The notes under the pieces were generated by a model. The model had not been told where the DNA came from. It worked only from the letters and a program-made list of their open reading frames with translations, and ran no database searches. A stretch of DNA of 64,000 nucleotides from Moringa oleifera (taxonomy: Eukaryota; Streptophyta; Magnoliopsida; Brassicales; Moringaceae): the NCBI GenBank assembly GCA_021397835.1, contig JAJFZO010000609.1:5520001-5584000 (forward strand), given 5' to 3'. Position 1 is the stretch's first letter, and each line of letters begins with the position of its first letter. A program made the position numbers and the translations under genes. Positions 22,101 through 37,100 of this stretch are shown here, piece after piece.

Positions 22101-25100
22101 ATTACTCAGGTCAGGTTGTAACTCAGATACAGTGGCTCGAGCTGGAAATCAAGCTTGGCTAGAGTGTAGAACATTTGTTATAAAGCTGAGTGTGGATGCT
22201 TAGAATATTTGCTCGGTTTTGTTTGTCTGTACTCCTGTTACTGATTTCAGCTGTGCTATTTCTATAGGTCAAGCTTGCTTTCTTGAACTGATAAAACCTT
22301 TCAAGGCGATAGTGTGTCTTGTTTTCTTGTGTTGCATTAAACACCAGAAACTCAGTGAATAATCTTATAATCTCTTGGAAGAAAGAATGTGTAGCTTCAT
22401 AGGGTCTATCAATGTCGGAGTTATGTACATGATTGAACTTTTTGTTCTCTTTCTTATGTGTATATTCTTCTTTTGCAGTTCTAAACAATCTGCAGGTTGA
22501 AGAGAAGATTGGGAATTATAAAGTGACAGATAAATAGGGAGAAACAGAAAAAGAAATTAGTTTCTTCCGTACCTAGTTAATTTCAAAAAAATTATTAACT
22601 GTAACTTAGCCGTGTGAAAAGAATAATGCTGGTTTAGAACCCTCTCAAGCATGTAAGCTTGTGAAGCTTCAGATATTCCTGATAAGAACTTTCATCCTTG
22701 AAAATTTATAACAATCCAAGTTAGCTATGCTGGCAGGCTTAATTGCCACCCCTCAGTAAATTTCATCTAATATGGTGAGAAGTGAGATAGTCTAAGGTGT
22801 ATAAATGGTTGTGATACGAGAACATGGCTGGATTAGAATATTCTAGGTCAGGATATACTGTTATATAATGTGTACATCATTCATTAGTCCTCCATTTCGT
22901 TTGTAGTATAGTGGCGGAAGGATGGAAAAATATTTTGAGGGACCATTAATGTATTGGCAATGACTTTTCTTCGCTGATGGTTCCTGTTTGAACGTTGGTG
23001 TAATTTTATTTGAAATTTGTGCATATGTGTATCATTTGCCTATGTTATATTTCAGTTCTCTTAACCCTTATCTCAGAAGGAAAAAGAAATTGTTGCTTGT
23101 CATATTACTTATTTTGCTATGTCATTCTGTCAACACTAAAACCTGTCAGGTGGCTATTGAAGTGGAGCGAGAAGAAGATGAAGGTGGCACAGCGGGAGAA
23201 ACATTTACAGATTATGTGAGTGTTGATCCTGAAGGCTTTTTGTTTTACTTCTCATTCTGCTTTTAAATGTTATTATCTCTGCTTATCAGTCGAAGTTTTT
23301 GACTACCAATCAGATAACTTAGATGTGATTCTTTATGCAGCGTCCTCCTAAACTATCCATTGGACCTCCACATCCTGATCCTATTGTGGAAACATCCTCC
23401 TTATCTGCAGTACAGCCACCTGAGCCCACTTATGATCTAAAGATCAAGGATGATTTAGAAAGTTCAAAGGCTTTGTCATCCTTGCAGATTGAGACGCTGG
23501 TCTATGCCTGCCAGGTTGCTTTTCATACATGAAGTTATGTCTATTAACTGTGAGCCTGCTTCACTTATGTTATTGTTGCTCTTTCACTACAGAGACACCT
23601 CCAGCACCTTCCTAATGGTTCCAGGGCAGGGTTCTTTGTTGGAGATGGAGCTGGTGTGGGTAAAGGACGGACGATTGCAGGGCTTATATGGGAGAATTGG
23701 CACCACGGGAGAAGGAAAGCATTGTAAGTTCTTGGCTGCAGTGTAAGCACATGATATATAATAGCACCCATGCACTTCTCCATGCACAAATCTGTAACAC
23801 CCGCAAGTCTACCTTCTTATAGTCATACCCATCTGCTTTTAGCTGCCTACATATGCACATTCGTAAAATGCAGCCACATATTAATTGGTTGGTGATGTAC
23901 TGGGCAGGGTTGTTTGTAATTGAACTCACATTTCTTAATGCTTTTCTGCCATTTGCAATGATCTTACACAGGTGGATTTCTGTTGGTTCAGACTTAAAGT
24001 TTGATGCAAGAAGAGACTTGGATGATGTGGGTGCAACATGTACTGATGGTAAATGCCTATTTCTTTCTTATCTTACTAGATAATTCAATTTTTATATTAG
24101 TGTATGTATGGACTAAATGTTCTGAATTCATAAATCTGGCAACATGGATACCAGATTAAGGATTCTGACAGTGGAGTTCTTGATTGAAGAGAGCAAAGAA
24201 TAAGCAAACTGTTTTTCTCTTATCTGTTATTCTAGTCTGAAAATGGTGTGGAGATAGTTACAGTTTTTGAAAGAACTAAAAAGCAGCTACAAGATGGTGA
24301 TATTTATAAAACAAGTACATGTGAGTTGAATGACCTTCTACAGTGATGTTACATCATATAAAAGTGCTTCATGACTGAAGCTCAATAAAGCGATTTTCTC
24401 TAAATTAAAATAAAATAAAAAATGAAGGAAAAGAGTATAAAAGCGCAGACCTATCTTGTTCTTGTTGTGGGGTTCTACCTCTTTGTGCTGTGTGTTGAGG
24501 AAGGAAAATATTGATATTTATTTGTATATGCAGTTCATGCCTTGAACAAGCTGCCTTATTCTAAGCTTGATTCGAAGAATGTTGGGGTCAAGGAGGGAGT
24601 AGTCTTTTTGACATACAGTAGCCTTATTGCATCTTCTGAGAAAGGTCGTTCTCGTCTCCAGCAGCTTGTTCAGTGGTGTGGGTTAGGGTTTGATGGACTT
24701 GTCATTTTTGATGAGGTACACAATGCTGAATTTTTTTGTGTGTAACTTGTTGCCTTCCAGACATAGTTTGTTTGGAGGTTTTAGTGGTATGAATTGTGAA
24801 GTATATGCTCCATGGTTTCAATATATTTTCTACCTTTGTTGCTAAGGGCCAATGGCTTGATTGTAGTGTCACAAAGCAAAAAATTTGGTGCCTGAAACTG
24901 GGAGTCAGCCAACACGCACTGGGGAAGCAGTCCTTGAGATTCAGGTTTGTCTTCAAACGGAACTCTCAAACGGATCTTTCCTAGAATTATTCTATTGCTT
25001 AAAATTATGCCTTTTGCTGTTTCTTTGGTTGTTATTGTGGGTCTCTCATTTGAGTAAACAGCGTAGTGCTCTCATGAGTTGGCTTCCAGATCGCTCAATG

Positions 25101-28100
25101 GTTTTCTTTGAATTCTGTTACAAGCAACACATTAGTCTTGTTCGGTGATATTTCCTCTTATTCTAATGTAACTTAATCTTCGACTGAGCTCAACTAAGCT
25201 TCTTTACTGAATTAGTCTGGTTTGCATAAGTAATTTTTTTTGTAATTGTATCCTCTGTTACCTTTTGCCAAATTATTGGCATCCATGCATGCATGTGTGG
25301 ATAATCATGCAACCCCCACACTGTCATATAAGCATGCATGATCTTTGTTAAATGCTTCTCTTTTTTTATCAAAGAAGTTTGGTTCATTGTACTATCATTT
25401 GTCTTAAAATGGCAGAAGATGGTGCATTTGTGTTTTTATTGACTCTAAATACTCAGAATTTTAATATAACAGGCCCGACTTCCTGAAGCACGTGTTATTT
25501 ATTGCTCAGCAACTGGTGCATCTGAACCAAGAAATATGGGTTATATGGTCAGGCTTGGTCTTTGGGGAGCTGGAACATGTTTCACTGATTTCCAGAAATT
25601 CCTAGGTGTGGTTTTGTTTTGTTGGCTTTCTGTTTCTTTTTAATGAAAAATATCCAATGGCTCCAATATTCCTGCTAATTCTTTTTTTTTTTTTTTAATA
25701 TTCTTTATTGATGCTAATGGAAGTGAAAAGCTAGTTTAGTTGGCTAAAATACAATAAAAGAGTTGTCATCTGATTGTTGAAGCTAATGGAATTATTTTAT
25801 GCCAGTTACTAGTAAGCTTATGTAACTAATTTGGCCTCCTGATTATTGTTTTACATTTTTGATACTTCAATCTATTGTTATTAAGAATCTTCTTCAAGTT
25901 TTGAAGTTTTCTACTCCTATTCTAGGGATTTAGATTGTTCAGAAAGCTGAATTGATCTTTTTCTTGATTATGGTTGGTGAAAGGAAATTTTTTAGGCATT
26001 GTCCTGAAAAGTAAATTAAACCTTGGTAGATCACTTGAAAATGATTTTTAAGGAAACTTTGTCTCACTTGATATGATGGTCTATTCATTATTTACAAGGT
26101 CATATCAGCAAAGTTTGAAAAGGTTTCTGGTTCATTTACAACGGGGACTATGGACATTTTAGTGCTTGTATCAGCATCTAATGGCTTTATTTTTGTAATC
26201 AAAGTCTAATTGATGATGTTAATCTAGTCCAACATTTTGGTCTCTCTCTATTTGCTTCCATGATCTCTATATGTCAATGCATTTGCTGTGCAGATGTACA
26301 CGGACAGACACAGACATGTTAAAGACCATAATTTCGTAATATTTTTCCATGAAACTGGGAGTAGATACTAATGACTTGTCAGCTTTGGAAGGCAAACCTA
26401 TTTGAAAATCTGTTTTGGTTAAATCTGTAAGCAAGAATCTAATATTTGAACTTATGTGTGTAGTTTTGGGTTTACACCTTGTTTACCTGCCTTCAATCTA
26501 AATTTTCTTGTTCTCAATAATCATATGCCATATTCATTTGTTGGGTTTTGTCAACAATGAGTTTTCACTTACTTTGATGGATAAAGGAAACAGTCACTTA
26601 TATTGGTTAGACAGATGCCAAATTAGTTCTACTCTTAGCTCACCCTAGCTAATTATTCATATTACAAAGTTGTCAATTCGAGTTTTGCAATGTTATAACA
26701 TAATTCAAATTTGAAGGATTGATGAAAAAAGAAAAACTGCACATTGTTGGGACTTTTAACTTTTTGATTATCCTTTCTTTGCTAAATATTTTAAATATTG
26801 CTGCATATGAGGTTTTTTTTTTTAATCAGGTAACATTGCAATCCCTCTTTAGTTATGGGTTGCTTTTATGCATTTCTCTCTCTCTCTCTCTCTCTCTCTT
26901 GCACTGTTGACATTGTGGCTGATAATGAATAACACCTTCTGGTGTGGCCAGAGTTTGTTTTTAGACCTTAATATTCTTTTGTTCACCCTCGACACCTGAT
27001 AACAGTAATAGTAAGTGGGGAGGGTGTGCTTGCTTTGATAGGGCTAGAGCGGGTAGTCTCAGGCTTGGTGGCGGCTGACTTGAAGGCGTGGGTAGGTATT
27101 AAAGCTGACAAATGTAGATGAAAGCTCACTGCTTTGATTCCTTGCCTTAGTTTTTAGTTAGTACGGGGGCAGAGGAAGAGGAGGCTTTTGAATGTGTAGT
27201 TACATTTTTTTGCTTTTTTTTTTTTTTTTTTAACAAAAACCTTTAAAGGAAACATGAAAGAAAGAACTCGTGCATTGGGTGGTAGGAGTAGAAGGATCCA
27301 TACTCTAAAATTCTGGGAATTGGGAATCATTTTGTAAATAAAAAGAACCTTATTAGTTTAATGATGTCCTCATAGAAACTAACTATATTTAAATACCCGC
27401 TTGGTGCCTTTGTAGTTGATAAAATCTTATTCTGTTTCTGATTTAAAAGGAAAAAGCAGTAACAGTATGTGGGGCTGAATCTGTTACCATTTCATTGGAA
27501 AGACTAAGCTGACACTCTGGTTCATCCAATTTCCAGAGTTGAATTTTTGACAATACCCTATGGCTTGGACTGACTTGTTTTAGACCATGATTTTTTGAAT
27601 AAAGATAACACTTAAGATTGTAGATATGGATTCAACTTATAATATCTGATTCAAAATATTCATGATCTTTTCTTTCAGTTTCTACCCTGACTTTTTTTCC
27701 TCTCATTTCTTTGTCTTTTTCCTTTTCAGAAATGGTAGTTAGCATTTAAATCAGCTAAACTCTTATTGAATTAATATATTTGAGTGGAATGAGAGAAATG
27801 GAAAGAGATTAGTGAGTCACGACTTTATCTTGGTGGACATTTTAGACTCAAGAAATCCATGTGGTAATGGCACATATTATAAATGTAAACATGTTCGTGT
27901 GTATGCATTTATGTATTGGTTTAAGTATGCATATATTTAAGTATGTACGTATGTATGCTTACGCATACATTTGTCTATGTATTTATGCACATAGGTATGT
28001 GTCTATCTTATGCGATCTTAATTGATTCCTTTTCCTTTGCGAGAAATATGTAATAAATAAAAAGTTATGGATTGAGTATAAGAATGGGTTGGAAGGTCTA

Positions 28101-31100
28101 GTTATGAATTGAAAATCTAATGGATAGCTGGGAAAGAGATAGTCTATTCAGGATAACGAGGTAAACATTCCATGCTAGCGGTATTAACCTCTGGATTTTA
28201 TGTGAAAAAAAAGGGATGACGTTAAGCAAAAACTTGAGATTGAACTTAAAAATTTGAAGGTACTTAGTGAATCTAATTCAAACCACAAGGTCTTGTATGT
28301 AAGTTACCTGTCTTGTTTTCCATTTACATTCTATATACAATAATTATAAGTGGAAAAAATTGTCTAAAAGTGTATTGTTTGCAGGTGCTCTTGATAAAGG
28401 GGGTGTAGGAGCACTGGAACTTGTTGCCATGGACATGAAAGCAAGGTTGTTATGCTTGTAGTTGATTTGTGAAACAGACTTGTTGTGATATGTATTAATC
28501 TTATGTACCTTCTAATACAACAGGGGGATGTATGTATGTCGTACCCTTAGCTACAAAGGAGCGGAGTTTGAGGTTGTTGAAGCACCATTGGAAGCTGAAA
28601 TGGAGGTATGGTTCTAACGGGAAAATTTTCCTCACATTTGAGACATATAAATTGAGGATAGAACCTATTTAGTAACCATTTCTGATACAAGTTTTTTAAA
28701 CTTTTTATATGTCCTGTTATTCGTTCTGGAAGGGGTAGTTCTGTGCTGTTGTTAAAACTGCAGCTAAAAGTAAGTCAATTCATAATTCAGTGTTTTGCTC
28801 ACACTTGCGCCTTTGTGCAAAGCCTATTTATTCTTCTTCTGCTTGCTCCTTTATCTTGTTTTTGGTCCAAATCCAACACTCCTTACCTGATTTGCTCATG
28901 AATGAGCAGAAGTAAGTAAAACAAATTAGACCTTAAGCTTTTTGGAATAATTGGTTACCCAATTATTTCAACGATTACGTTGTCTTACCATGTGGGGGAT
29001 CAGCAGATAAAGTTTTGATCGGACATTGATATTTGGTGATACTTTAAACACTTGGCTTTCTGCTTTTGTTCTAAAATATTCGTTAAGGTAACAGTCAAGT
29101 CTTAATGGAGCTGTCCTTTCGTGCGACAACAGTGCTTCCATGCATGACAGATATTCTTATATTTTTCTGAAGGCTGATGGTATTGTTTTGAATGACTTCT
29201 GTGAACTTAGTGTCAATAAGGGTACAAATTTGTATGCTTGAAGGAGATGGGAGATATTATCATCTTTAAAGTTGTATTTTCTATCTTTTCTTTTTACATA
29301 TAAAAGTGGTATTTTCTACCTTAGTGATAAAAAGTTAATAACTGAGTGAATGACCTGAAGAACATTTGCCTGGATTGCTTGTTCCTGTATCCTGTAGTTT
29401 ACCTTTTCTTTTCTCATCTTTTAGGAGGCAAAACAGGGAAAAAGAAAGAAGTCAAACAATCTTGATACTTGTAGTAGGAAGCTGTGGAATTTATATAAAA
29501 AATTAATGTTTTGGCCCAGAAGCTGTAGGTTGACTTGCAGAATACTTTGTCAAGAACTTTTGCTTACCAATGATATTCTGTTGTTGACCCGTCGCTATGA
29601 TATCTTGGCAAAATTTTGAAGCTAGTATGTGAATGCAATTGATTTCCTACCCAATTGAATGTCTCTGTTCTGTATGCACCCCTTACTATTTATAATGGAG
29701 TAGAGCCATGCCAGTAGTAGACATTTACATTGTAACACTTGTGGGTTGAAGGATGTTGGACTTTAAGCCTCAACCAGGATTTTAGTTCTTTTTTATTCAT
29801 GTTCCCATTTTATTTTTCTCTGATGAAATACTGATGTAAATTCCCTCACCTGATGCTGTATTTTATCATAGGAAATGTATAAAAAAGCAGCAGAATTCTG
29901 GGCTGAGTTGCGAGTGGAGTTATTGTCAGCAAGTGCTTTCCTTTCCAATGATAAGCCAAATTCTAGTCAATTGTGGAGATTATATTGGTCAAGCCATCAG
30001 GTACTGTTTTCTGGGTTACTGCAATTTTTAATTTTGTACAAGTTTTACAAGTTTATTTATTCATTCGTTATTTAGATCTGTCTTCTCCTTATGCTGTTGT
30101 AGCGTTTCTTTAGACACATGTGTATGTCAGCTAAAGTGCCTGCTACTGTAAGACTAGCAAGGCAGGCACTTTCGGAAAATAAGTGTGTGGTCATTGGCCT
30201 TCAGAGCACTGGAGAGGCCCGAACTGAGGAAGCTGTGACAAAATATGTGCGTAGGTCCTCTTTTATATATATTTATTTACAATTTTGTTTGCATTTACAA
30301 TCCAATCCTTTTTAGCACTTATTGTTAGTAGGGTACTTTCATTGCTTCGTCTTAAGTAGGGTAATGAACTTGATGATTTTATTTCGGGACCTCGAGAGCT
30401 GTTGCTGAAATTTGTGGAAGAAAATTACCCTTTGCCTGAGAAACCTGAACCTCTCCCAGGTATCTTGTGATTTTGTAGTTTTGTTCTTTAATTGGTGCTG
30501 TTTGAACTGGTTTGTTTGTTTCTCGACTGCTGCTTGAACTGATCTGCTTTCTAATCATCTAAAAGGAGAGGAAAGTGTAAAGGAACTTCAACGGAAGAGG
30601 CATTCAGCATCGCCTGGTGTTTCATTAAAAGGGAGAGTCAGGAAGGTGGCAAAATGGAAACCTCTCAGTGATGGTGAAAGTGATGAGCTGTCTGAAAGTG
30701 AGCCTTTTGGCATTTTATAGTTGATAGATCTGTTGCACTGAACTTTGGATCTTTGTACTTTTTGCTAGTGTCTGTTATTTTTCATCTTCATCAGCATCTG
30801 CCTCTAAACCAAAAGTGTTTAGAACATCACTAATCATGATTAATTATCATAATGCTTATGATGAAACTTCTTATCTTCCATACATGCTTATTAATAATTT
30901 CCGGAACATGAAGTTGATGAGTTTGATTTTCAGTGTGTTCAACCTTAACAAATGAGGTGTCAAACGTTTATTGGCGCAAATCCACTAGTCAGTATTTTGA
31001 TTCTAGTACTCTATCAAAAAAATTTTGTGTCATATGTTTTCCTAACGCAAGTGTTATTCCTTTTTTGTGCGGATAACAAATTGTGAATTTCCAAAATGGC

Positions 31101-34100
31101 TCGTTCTTGTTGCTGAGTTTCGATATGATCAATGCAGCTGATTCTGCACATGAATCTACTGAATCTGATGATGAGTTTCAGATCTGTGAGATATGCAATT
31201 CTGAAGAGGTAAAATCTTTACACGTTTAGCTAGCATGATGTCTGCAAGGTTTGGCCGCACGATGTTAATATTTCCTTTAATTACAAAACTTCAGGAAAGG
31301 AAAAAATTGCTCCAGTGTTCCTGTTGTGGTCAACTGGTCCATCCTGCTTGTTTAGTCCCACCTATTGCAGATTTAGCACCTGAAGATTGGTCTTGTCATT
31401 CATGCAAGGAAAAAACAGATGAATATATCCAAGCTAGACATGCCTATGTTACAGAACTTCTGAAAAGGTTTCTATAGTTCAGCTGTTATCTTTTTCATTG
31501 TCTTTAATTCTAGTTTTGTTTTAGTTTTAGTTGTCATAAGGATGGTTGGAAGAGGCTGTCCTATGGAGGGGATCACAGTCATTATATTCATTTGAAGAAA
31601 TTATTATTGTTTGAAGCAGTTCTACGTTTTCTATAAAATTGACTTCAGGTATGAAGCAGCAGTGGAGCGCAAATCAAAAATTTTGGACATAATTCGTTCA
31701 TTGGATCTTCCAAACAATCCTTTGGATGATATCATTGACCAGGTAACAGTCCTTTGTTGATCTTTCTCCCTGTCTCTTTCTTGTCTCTTTCTCTCGACTC
31801 TATTCTTTTCCCGATCTGATAAGTTTTGGGCGATGCTAGAGACATCCTGTTGGCAAGTTCTTTATTTGCATGACTTTGCTTGCATCACATGCACATCAAA
31901 TGCACAGACACACATATATGCGTTTTTCTGTTTGAAGTCAACTATATTTTCTATTGTTATGCACTATGTTTTCAAGTGCTGTGTTTCCACTGAGGCGGTG
32001 GGCTTTACATTGTTATCTGTTGTGACGTTTTCTTTGATAACCTTTCTGCCAAAGTTAACTGTTGTCGATTAGCTAAAATGGTATAGAATCTTTTGAATGC
32101 CCAGAAACCATGAAAATTTTAGTTTCTGTTTTTGATTAACTTTTAGTTGTAGTTTCCTTTCCCAGCCAGGTTAAGCTAATCTATTAGGTTGTTGCTGGGT
32201 ACTGAGCTCTTCAGTTTAGTGCCACATTCACTTTTTTTTTCAGAATTTCTTTTATTTATTTCCTGATTTTACATTCAATAAAAGTTGCTCACAGTCCCAA
32301 AATACTAATGTAAGAATCAGTAGCAAGGTAGGGCTGGCTTCTCTTATTGTGTTTTATATTATTAAATGACTCAGATATCCTCTGATGATGTATGCTCTTC
32401 AGATTCATAGTTGATGTCATTTCCAGTTATTACTTTTACTGTTCTAAAAATGACTCGAGGAAATCTGACAGTGTAAGCCTGCCACACATGTTTACTACTT
32501 TTTGCTAATTTCAGTTTCTTTTTCATGAAGTGAATCTTATCAGCACATACGAGCAGCCCTGCCATTGTAGAGCAATTTTGGCGGGAAATGGATCCTGTTT
32601 CCATTTTATAGGATTTTAATGATGTCTTTTATGCATATGAAGTGGCATATGTATATTCGTGGACTAATTTTTACTGATTCATCATTAGATTCTTAGATTT
32701 GGAGACATTAAATTAGTTATTGCTAAAGCTCTATGTGATGTTATTGTCCTATTTTGACTGTAAACCTAATGTTTTGGCAGCTTGGAGGCCCTGATAAGGT
32801 TGCTGAGATGACAGGGCGGCGAGGCATGCTTGTAAGGGCCTCTAGTGGAAAAGGTGTTACTTATCAGGCACGGAACACGTGAGTTTGGGTTTTGGTGTCT
32901 TTTTCTTAATTCTTATGTTTTATCTTCTGGACCTGTTATATTTCAGTTCTAACTGTTCGTAGTTAAATTTCTGGCTGCTATGTCATTTTAGCAAGGATGT
33001 TACCATGGAAATGGTCAACATGCATGAGAAGCAGCTCTTTATGGACAGTAAGAAGTTGGTCGCCATCATTTCTGAAGCTGGTTCTGCTGGGGTTTCTCTG
33101 CAAGCTGATAGAAGAGCTGCAAATCAGGTATGTCTAGTTTTTAAGTTGTGGTCTGCATCAGGCAATTCTATTATTTTCTTTATCATTTTCTTCCTTGGCT
33201 GATCAGGTCATTTCTGCATTCTCTCTAGTGAAAAATGTATTTGATTTTCGAAATTGAACTTTGAGGAATGTAATTCCATAGATCATTTGCCTTTCATTTT
33301 ATCTCATTGTGTGCCATTTTCATATTGTTGCCACAGAAAAGAAGGGTGCATTTGACATTAGAGCTCCCTTGGAGTGCTGATCGAGCAATTCAACAATTTG
33401 GAAGAACTCATCGGTCTAATCAAGCATCTGCACCTGAGTATAGGTGGATTATTGTTGCTTCTTTAATTATCTTGCATTTAAAGGAGAACTGTAACCTTAC
33501 ATAATCTGGACTTGGTTTCCTGTGGCTTGCATATTTGGCTTCCCCACTCCCCTCTTATTTGATTGGTATAGTGAAACCCTGCCTCTATAAACAGTTTCAT
33601 TTATTATCATGGCTATAATACCTCAACGACAATGACATTTATAAAATTGTAGTTTAAAAAAATATTCAAAGCATTAAGTATGAAATGTAGACAGCAATCA
33701 ATTAGGTCTTTGATGTACGGGCAGACTGGGTCCAGTGTCATATTAAATGGTTACAAGTCCAAGCAGCTTAATGGAATGAGTTCTACTAATCTAGGAAACA
33801 TGTCCAGTTGGGTGGGTTCAGTCTGGACTTTTACTATCAGAGAATATTGGGAAATTTAATGTCATGTTCAATGGGTAGTGAAAAAGCTTATCAAAATGGT
33901 TTTTTCCATAGAAAATATGGGGAAAACTAGGATATTATTGATGCTGTAATGAGGTTTTCATGATTTTGTTTGGACTTTTTATTGATTAAGTGTGTGTCTG
34001 AATTAGTTGTTAGGTTATCAGTTTTTGCATTTGTTAACTTAGAACTAAGTGCATTTGTGAACTCATTTTCAGGTTATACATATATATTGCTGCGTGAAAT

Positions 34101-37100
34101 AGTAGGATTCCATTTTAATCTATGAAATTTAATCAATTACATTGGGAAGTTTCTTACTGGTCTATACCATCACTTATTAAATAATATTGCTATGTATTTT
34201 CCTTTCTTGTTATTTATTAAAGTTGCTAAATGAAGATTTAAATGCCAAAAAATTGCCAACTAGGAGATGGATGTTATCTTGCTTTCACCAATCAATTATA
34301 TCTTTACTTGCTGATATTGTCCTAAGTAATTGTTTTCTTATTTGGTCTGTAGGCTACTTTTTACAAATCTTGGTGGGGAACGTCGGTTTGCATCCATAGT
34401 TGCAAAGAGATTAGAGTCCCTTGGTGCCTTAACGCAGGGAGATCGCAGGTAAGTTTATACCTCCCTTACCATCCAACTCCGTTTGTTTGGTAGATGGGCA
34501 AACTATTGTCCTACCTTTCTGAACCAGTATATCATCAACTTGATTGTATCTCAAATTGTGGCTGGATTGATGGCAGGGCAGGACCATCCTTGAGTGCTTA
34601 CAATTATGATAGTGCTTATGGCAAGAGAGCATTGATGGTGATGTATAGAGGAATAATGGAACAGGTGTTCATGATTCTTATGATTACATTATATTTACCT
34701 AAAGTCCTTATTGTAATAGGAAACACAATATTGGGTAATTTGCAGAATAACTAAAGTTTAGTTTCAGGATGCTCTGCCAGTTGTACCTCCTGGATGTTTG
34801 TTAGAAAAGCCAGAAACAATTCAAGATTTTATTACAAAGGCAAAAGCTGCACTCGTGTCTGTCGGAATAGTTAGGGACACAGTTCTTGGTAATTTTGTTT
34901 GAAAATATTGTTTTACCTACAGTTTAATTCGAACTGTCTTGTCTAGCTAGTCCTCTTTTCTATCAAATAACCTTCTGTATGTTATTTTTATTTTACCACA
35001 TGTCACAGTAGAGATCCTTTTAATTTTCATTATATACAATATTTGTGACTTCAGAATACATGTGTTTGATGTAGCTAATGGGAAGGATTATGGAAAATTC
35101 TCTGGCCGTATAATTGATTCTGACATGCATGATGTTGGACGTTTCCTCAATCGCCTATTAGGACTGCCACCTGATATTCAAAACAGGTTAGTGGCTTGTT
35201 AATCAAAATTATGTGCTCTTTATATATATATATATATTAAAATTCCTTTTCTTTTAGCTATCGGAACTGAACTTAATATGCATGCTACTTAAAATGCAGG
35301 CTGTTTGAGTTGTTTGTCAGCATCTTGGACGTTCTTATCCAGAATGCACGTATTGAAGGGAGTCTTGATTCAGGGATTGTTGATATGAAAGCTAACATTA
35401 TTGAATTGCAAGGAACACCAAAGGTTTAATTTTCTTGCTTGACCTCAAGTTGCCTTTAGCATAGAGCCTTTTAATTTTAACTTTTTTCTTTTTTGCAGAC
35501 CGTTCATGTTGATCAGATGTCTGGGGCTACAACGATGTTGTTTACTTTCACTCTGGACCGTGGTATCACATGGGAGGTACCACTTCTTTTGCCTTCACTT
35601 GACTGGATGTATGGTTATCTTGTTTGATTGATTATGACAGGTAACTAAATAGAATTGTCATCCATATTTGTTAGTCTGCAAGTACCATGCTTCAGGAGAA
35701 GAAAAAGGATAGACTTGGTTCAGCCATTGATGGATTCTACGAATCTAAAAGGGAATGGTTAGGGAGACGTCACTTTATTTTAGCATTTGAGAGGTAATTT
35801 CATATTATTATTTTCTTGAGATACTTTTCCTTAATTATATTTTGTATGCCAAACATATTTGTTTATGCTTATTAGTCTGCCTGAATATGTGTGTGTTTGA
35901 CCGTGATATAAACTTTGGGAAGCCTTTTTCTCTTCATCATCTCTATAGTAGCAGTTTCAACATTTTATTAGATGTAATAGAGTCTTAGCTTGTTCTAATG
36001 AAATTCATTTAAGTGGAGGGATTAGTAATCTGACAGAGCAGTTGATAAAACACATGTTAAAGTACAACTCTATCTTTCTTATGTATGTTATTTGTAGTAC
36101 AATTTCGTCGTTGATCCTGCTGGACAAGAATCGTGCCTATATTTATGAACACTAAAAGTAAGGGCACTTAATCTTTACAGTCGAGAATCTAGGGGTACAT
36201 TGTACTTTGAAGCCTTTGTTATAATAAGTTGAGCTTTCAGTTTCTTATAAGCACCGTATTTCTGTATGTTAATTGAGTGAGAATTTTCTACTCTAGGTCA
36301 ATCCTCTTCTCTATTTTGTTATTTCTGTATTCTTATTTATTCCTGTGGGATTCTGTTTTCCTACTTACTTTTTTCTTGTTTGAACAAATTTGTGTTTTTA
36401 GTGCGGCCTCAGGAATGTTTAAGATAGTCCGTCCTGCTGTTGGGGAGTCAGTAAGGTATCAAAGAAAATGTCGCTTGGCTTCTTCAACCTTGGTCTAGGG
36501 TTCTGTGGTTAATCCTTGTTGTTTTCTATTTTCACCAGGGAAATGCCTCTTTCGGAGCTGAAAAACAAATACAGAAAAGTATCGTCTCTCGAGAAGGCTC
36601 ATACTGGTTGGGAAGATGAGTATGAAGTTTCATCTAAACAGGTTCAGATTCTCAAAGAAGATATATTGTTAATAGTGTAAAGCTCATGTGTGGATGGCTC
36701 TTTTCTTTTCACTGCAACTTTTTACTCGTTGGCATAGCTTGACCATGATATGAATAATTTGTATTGCCTTGGCTTGATATTCTGCTCGCTTCTTGTGCTT
36801 GTTGGTAGGCTCCATGGACTTTCTTGCACCAAAAGTTTACTTCATTTGATCCTTGTACTGTAAATAATAACAACGTTTTTATCTCATTATCTCTTACATG
36901 AACTGCTGGCATATACAAGTCAATGATACTCATGCATACATGGACTTCACACATAGAGTTTATACAAACATGGACAGCGTATAGCAAATTCTGTAACTTT
37001 AGATTTGTGTTTATGTGATTTTATTTATACATATGCCATGTATCCTCTCAATTAGCATATTTTTGTGGTTTTTTACTTTTATTTTTATCGAATGGTATAG

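Noticed and set aside
24542..24745. Unspliced frame suggesting a D-E-V-H helicase box
   Set aside because: The GT after GATGAG is a splice donor. Joining to the acceptor at 24866 gives DECHKAKN, which fits the family and keeps the frame open.
27000..27240. Possible SINE in intron 8
   Set aside because: A less AT-rich stretch followed by a T-run suggested a reverse-inserted SINE, but no convincing A and B boxes or target duplication were found.
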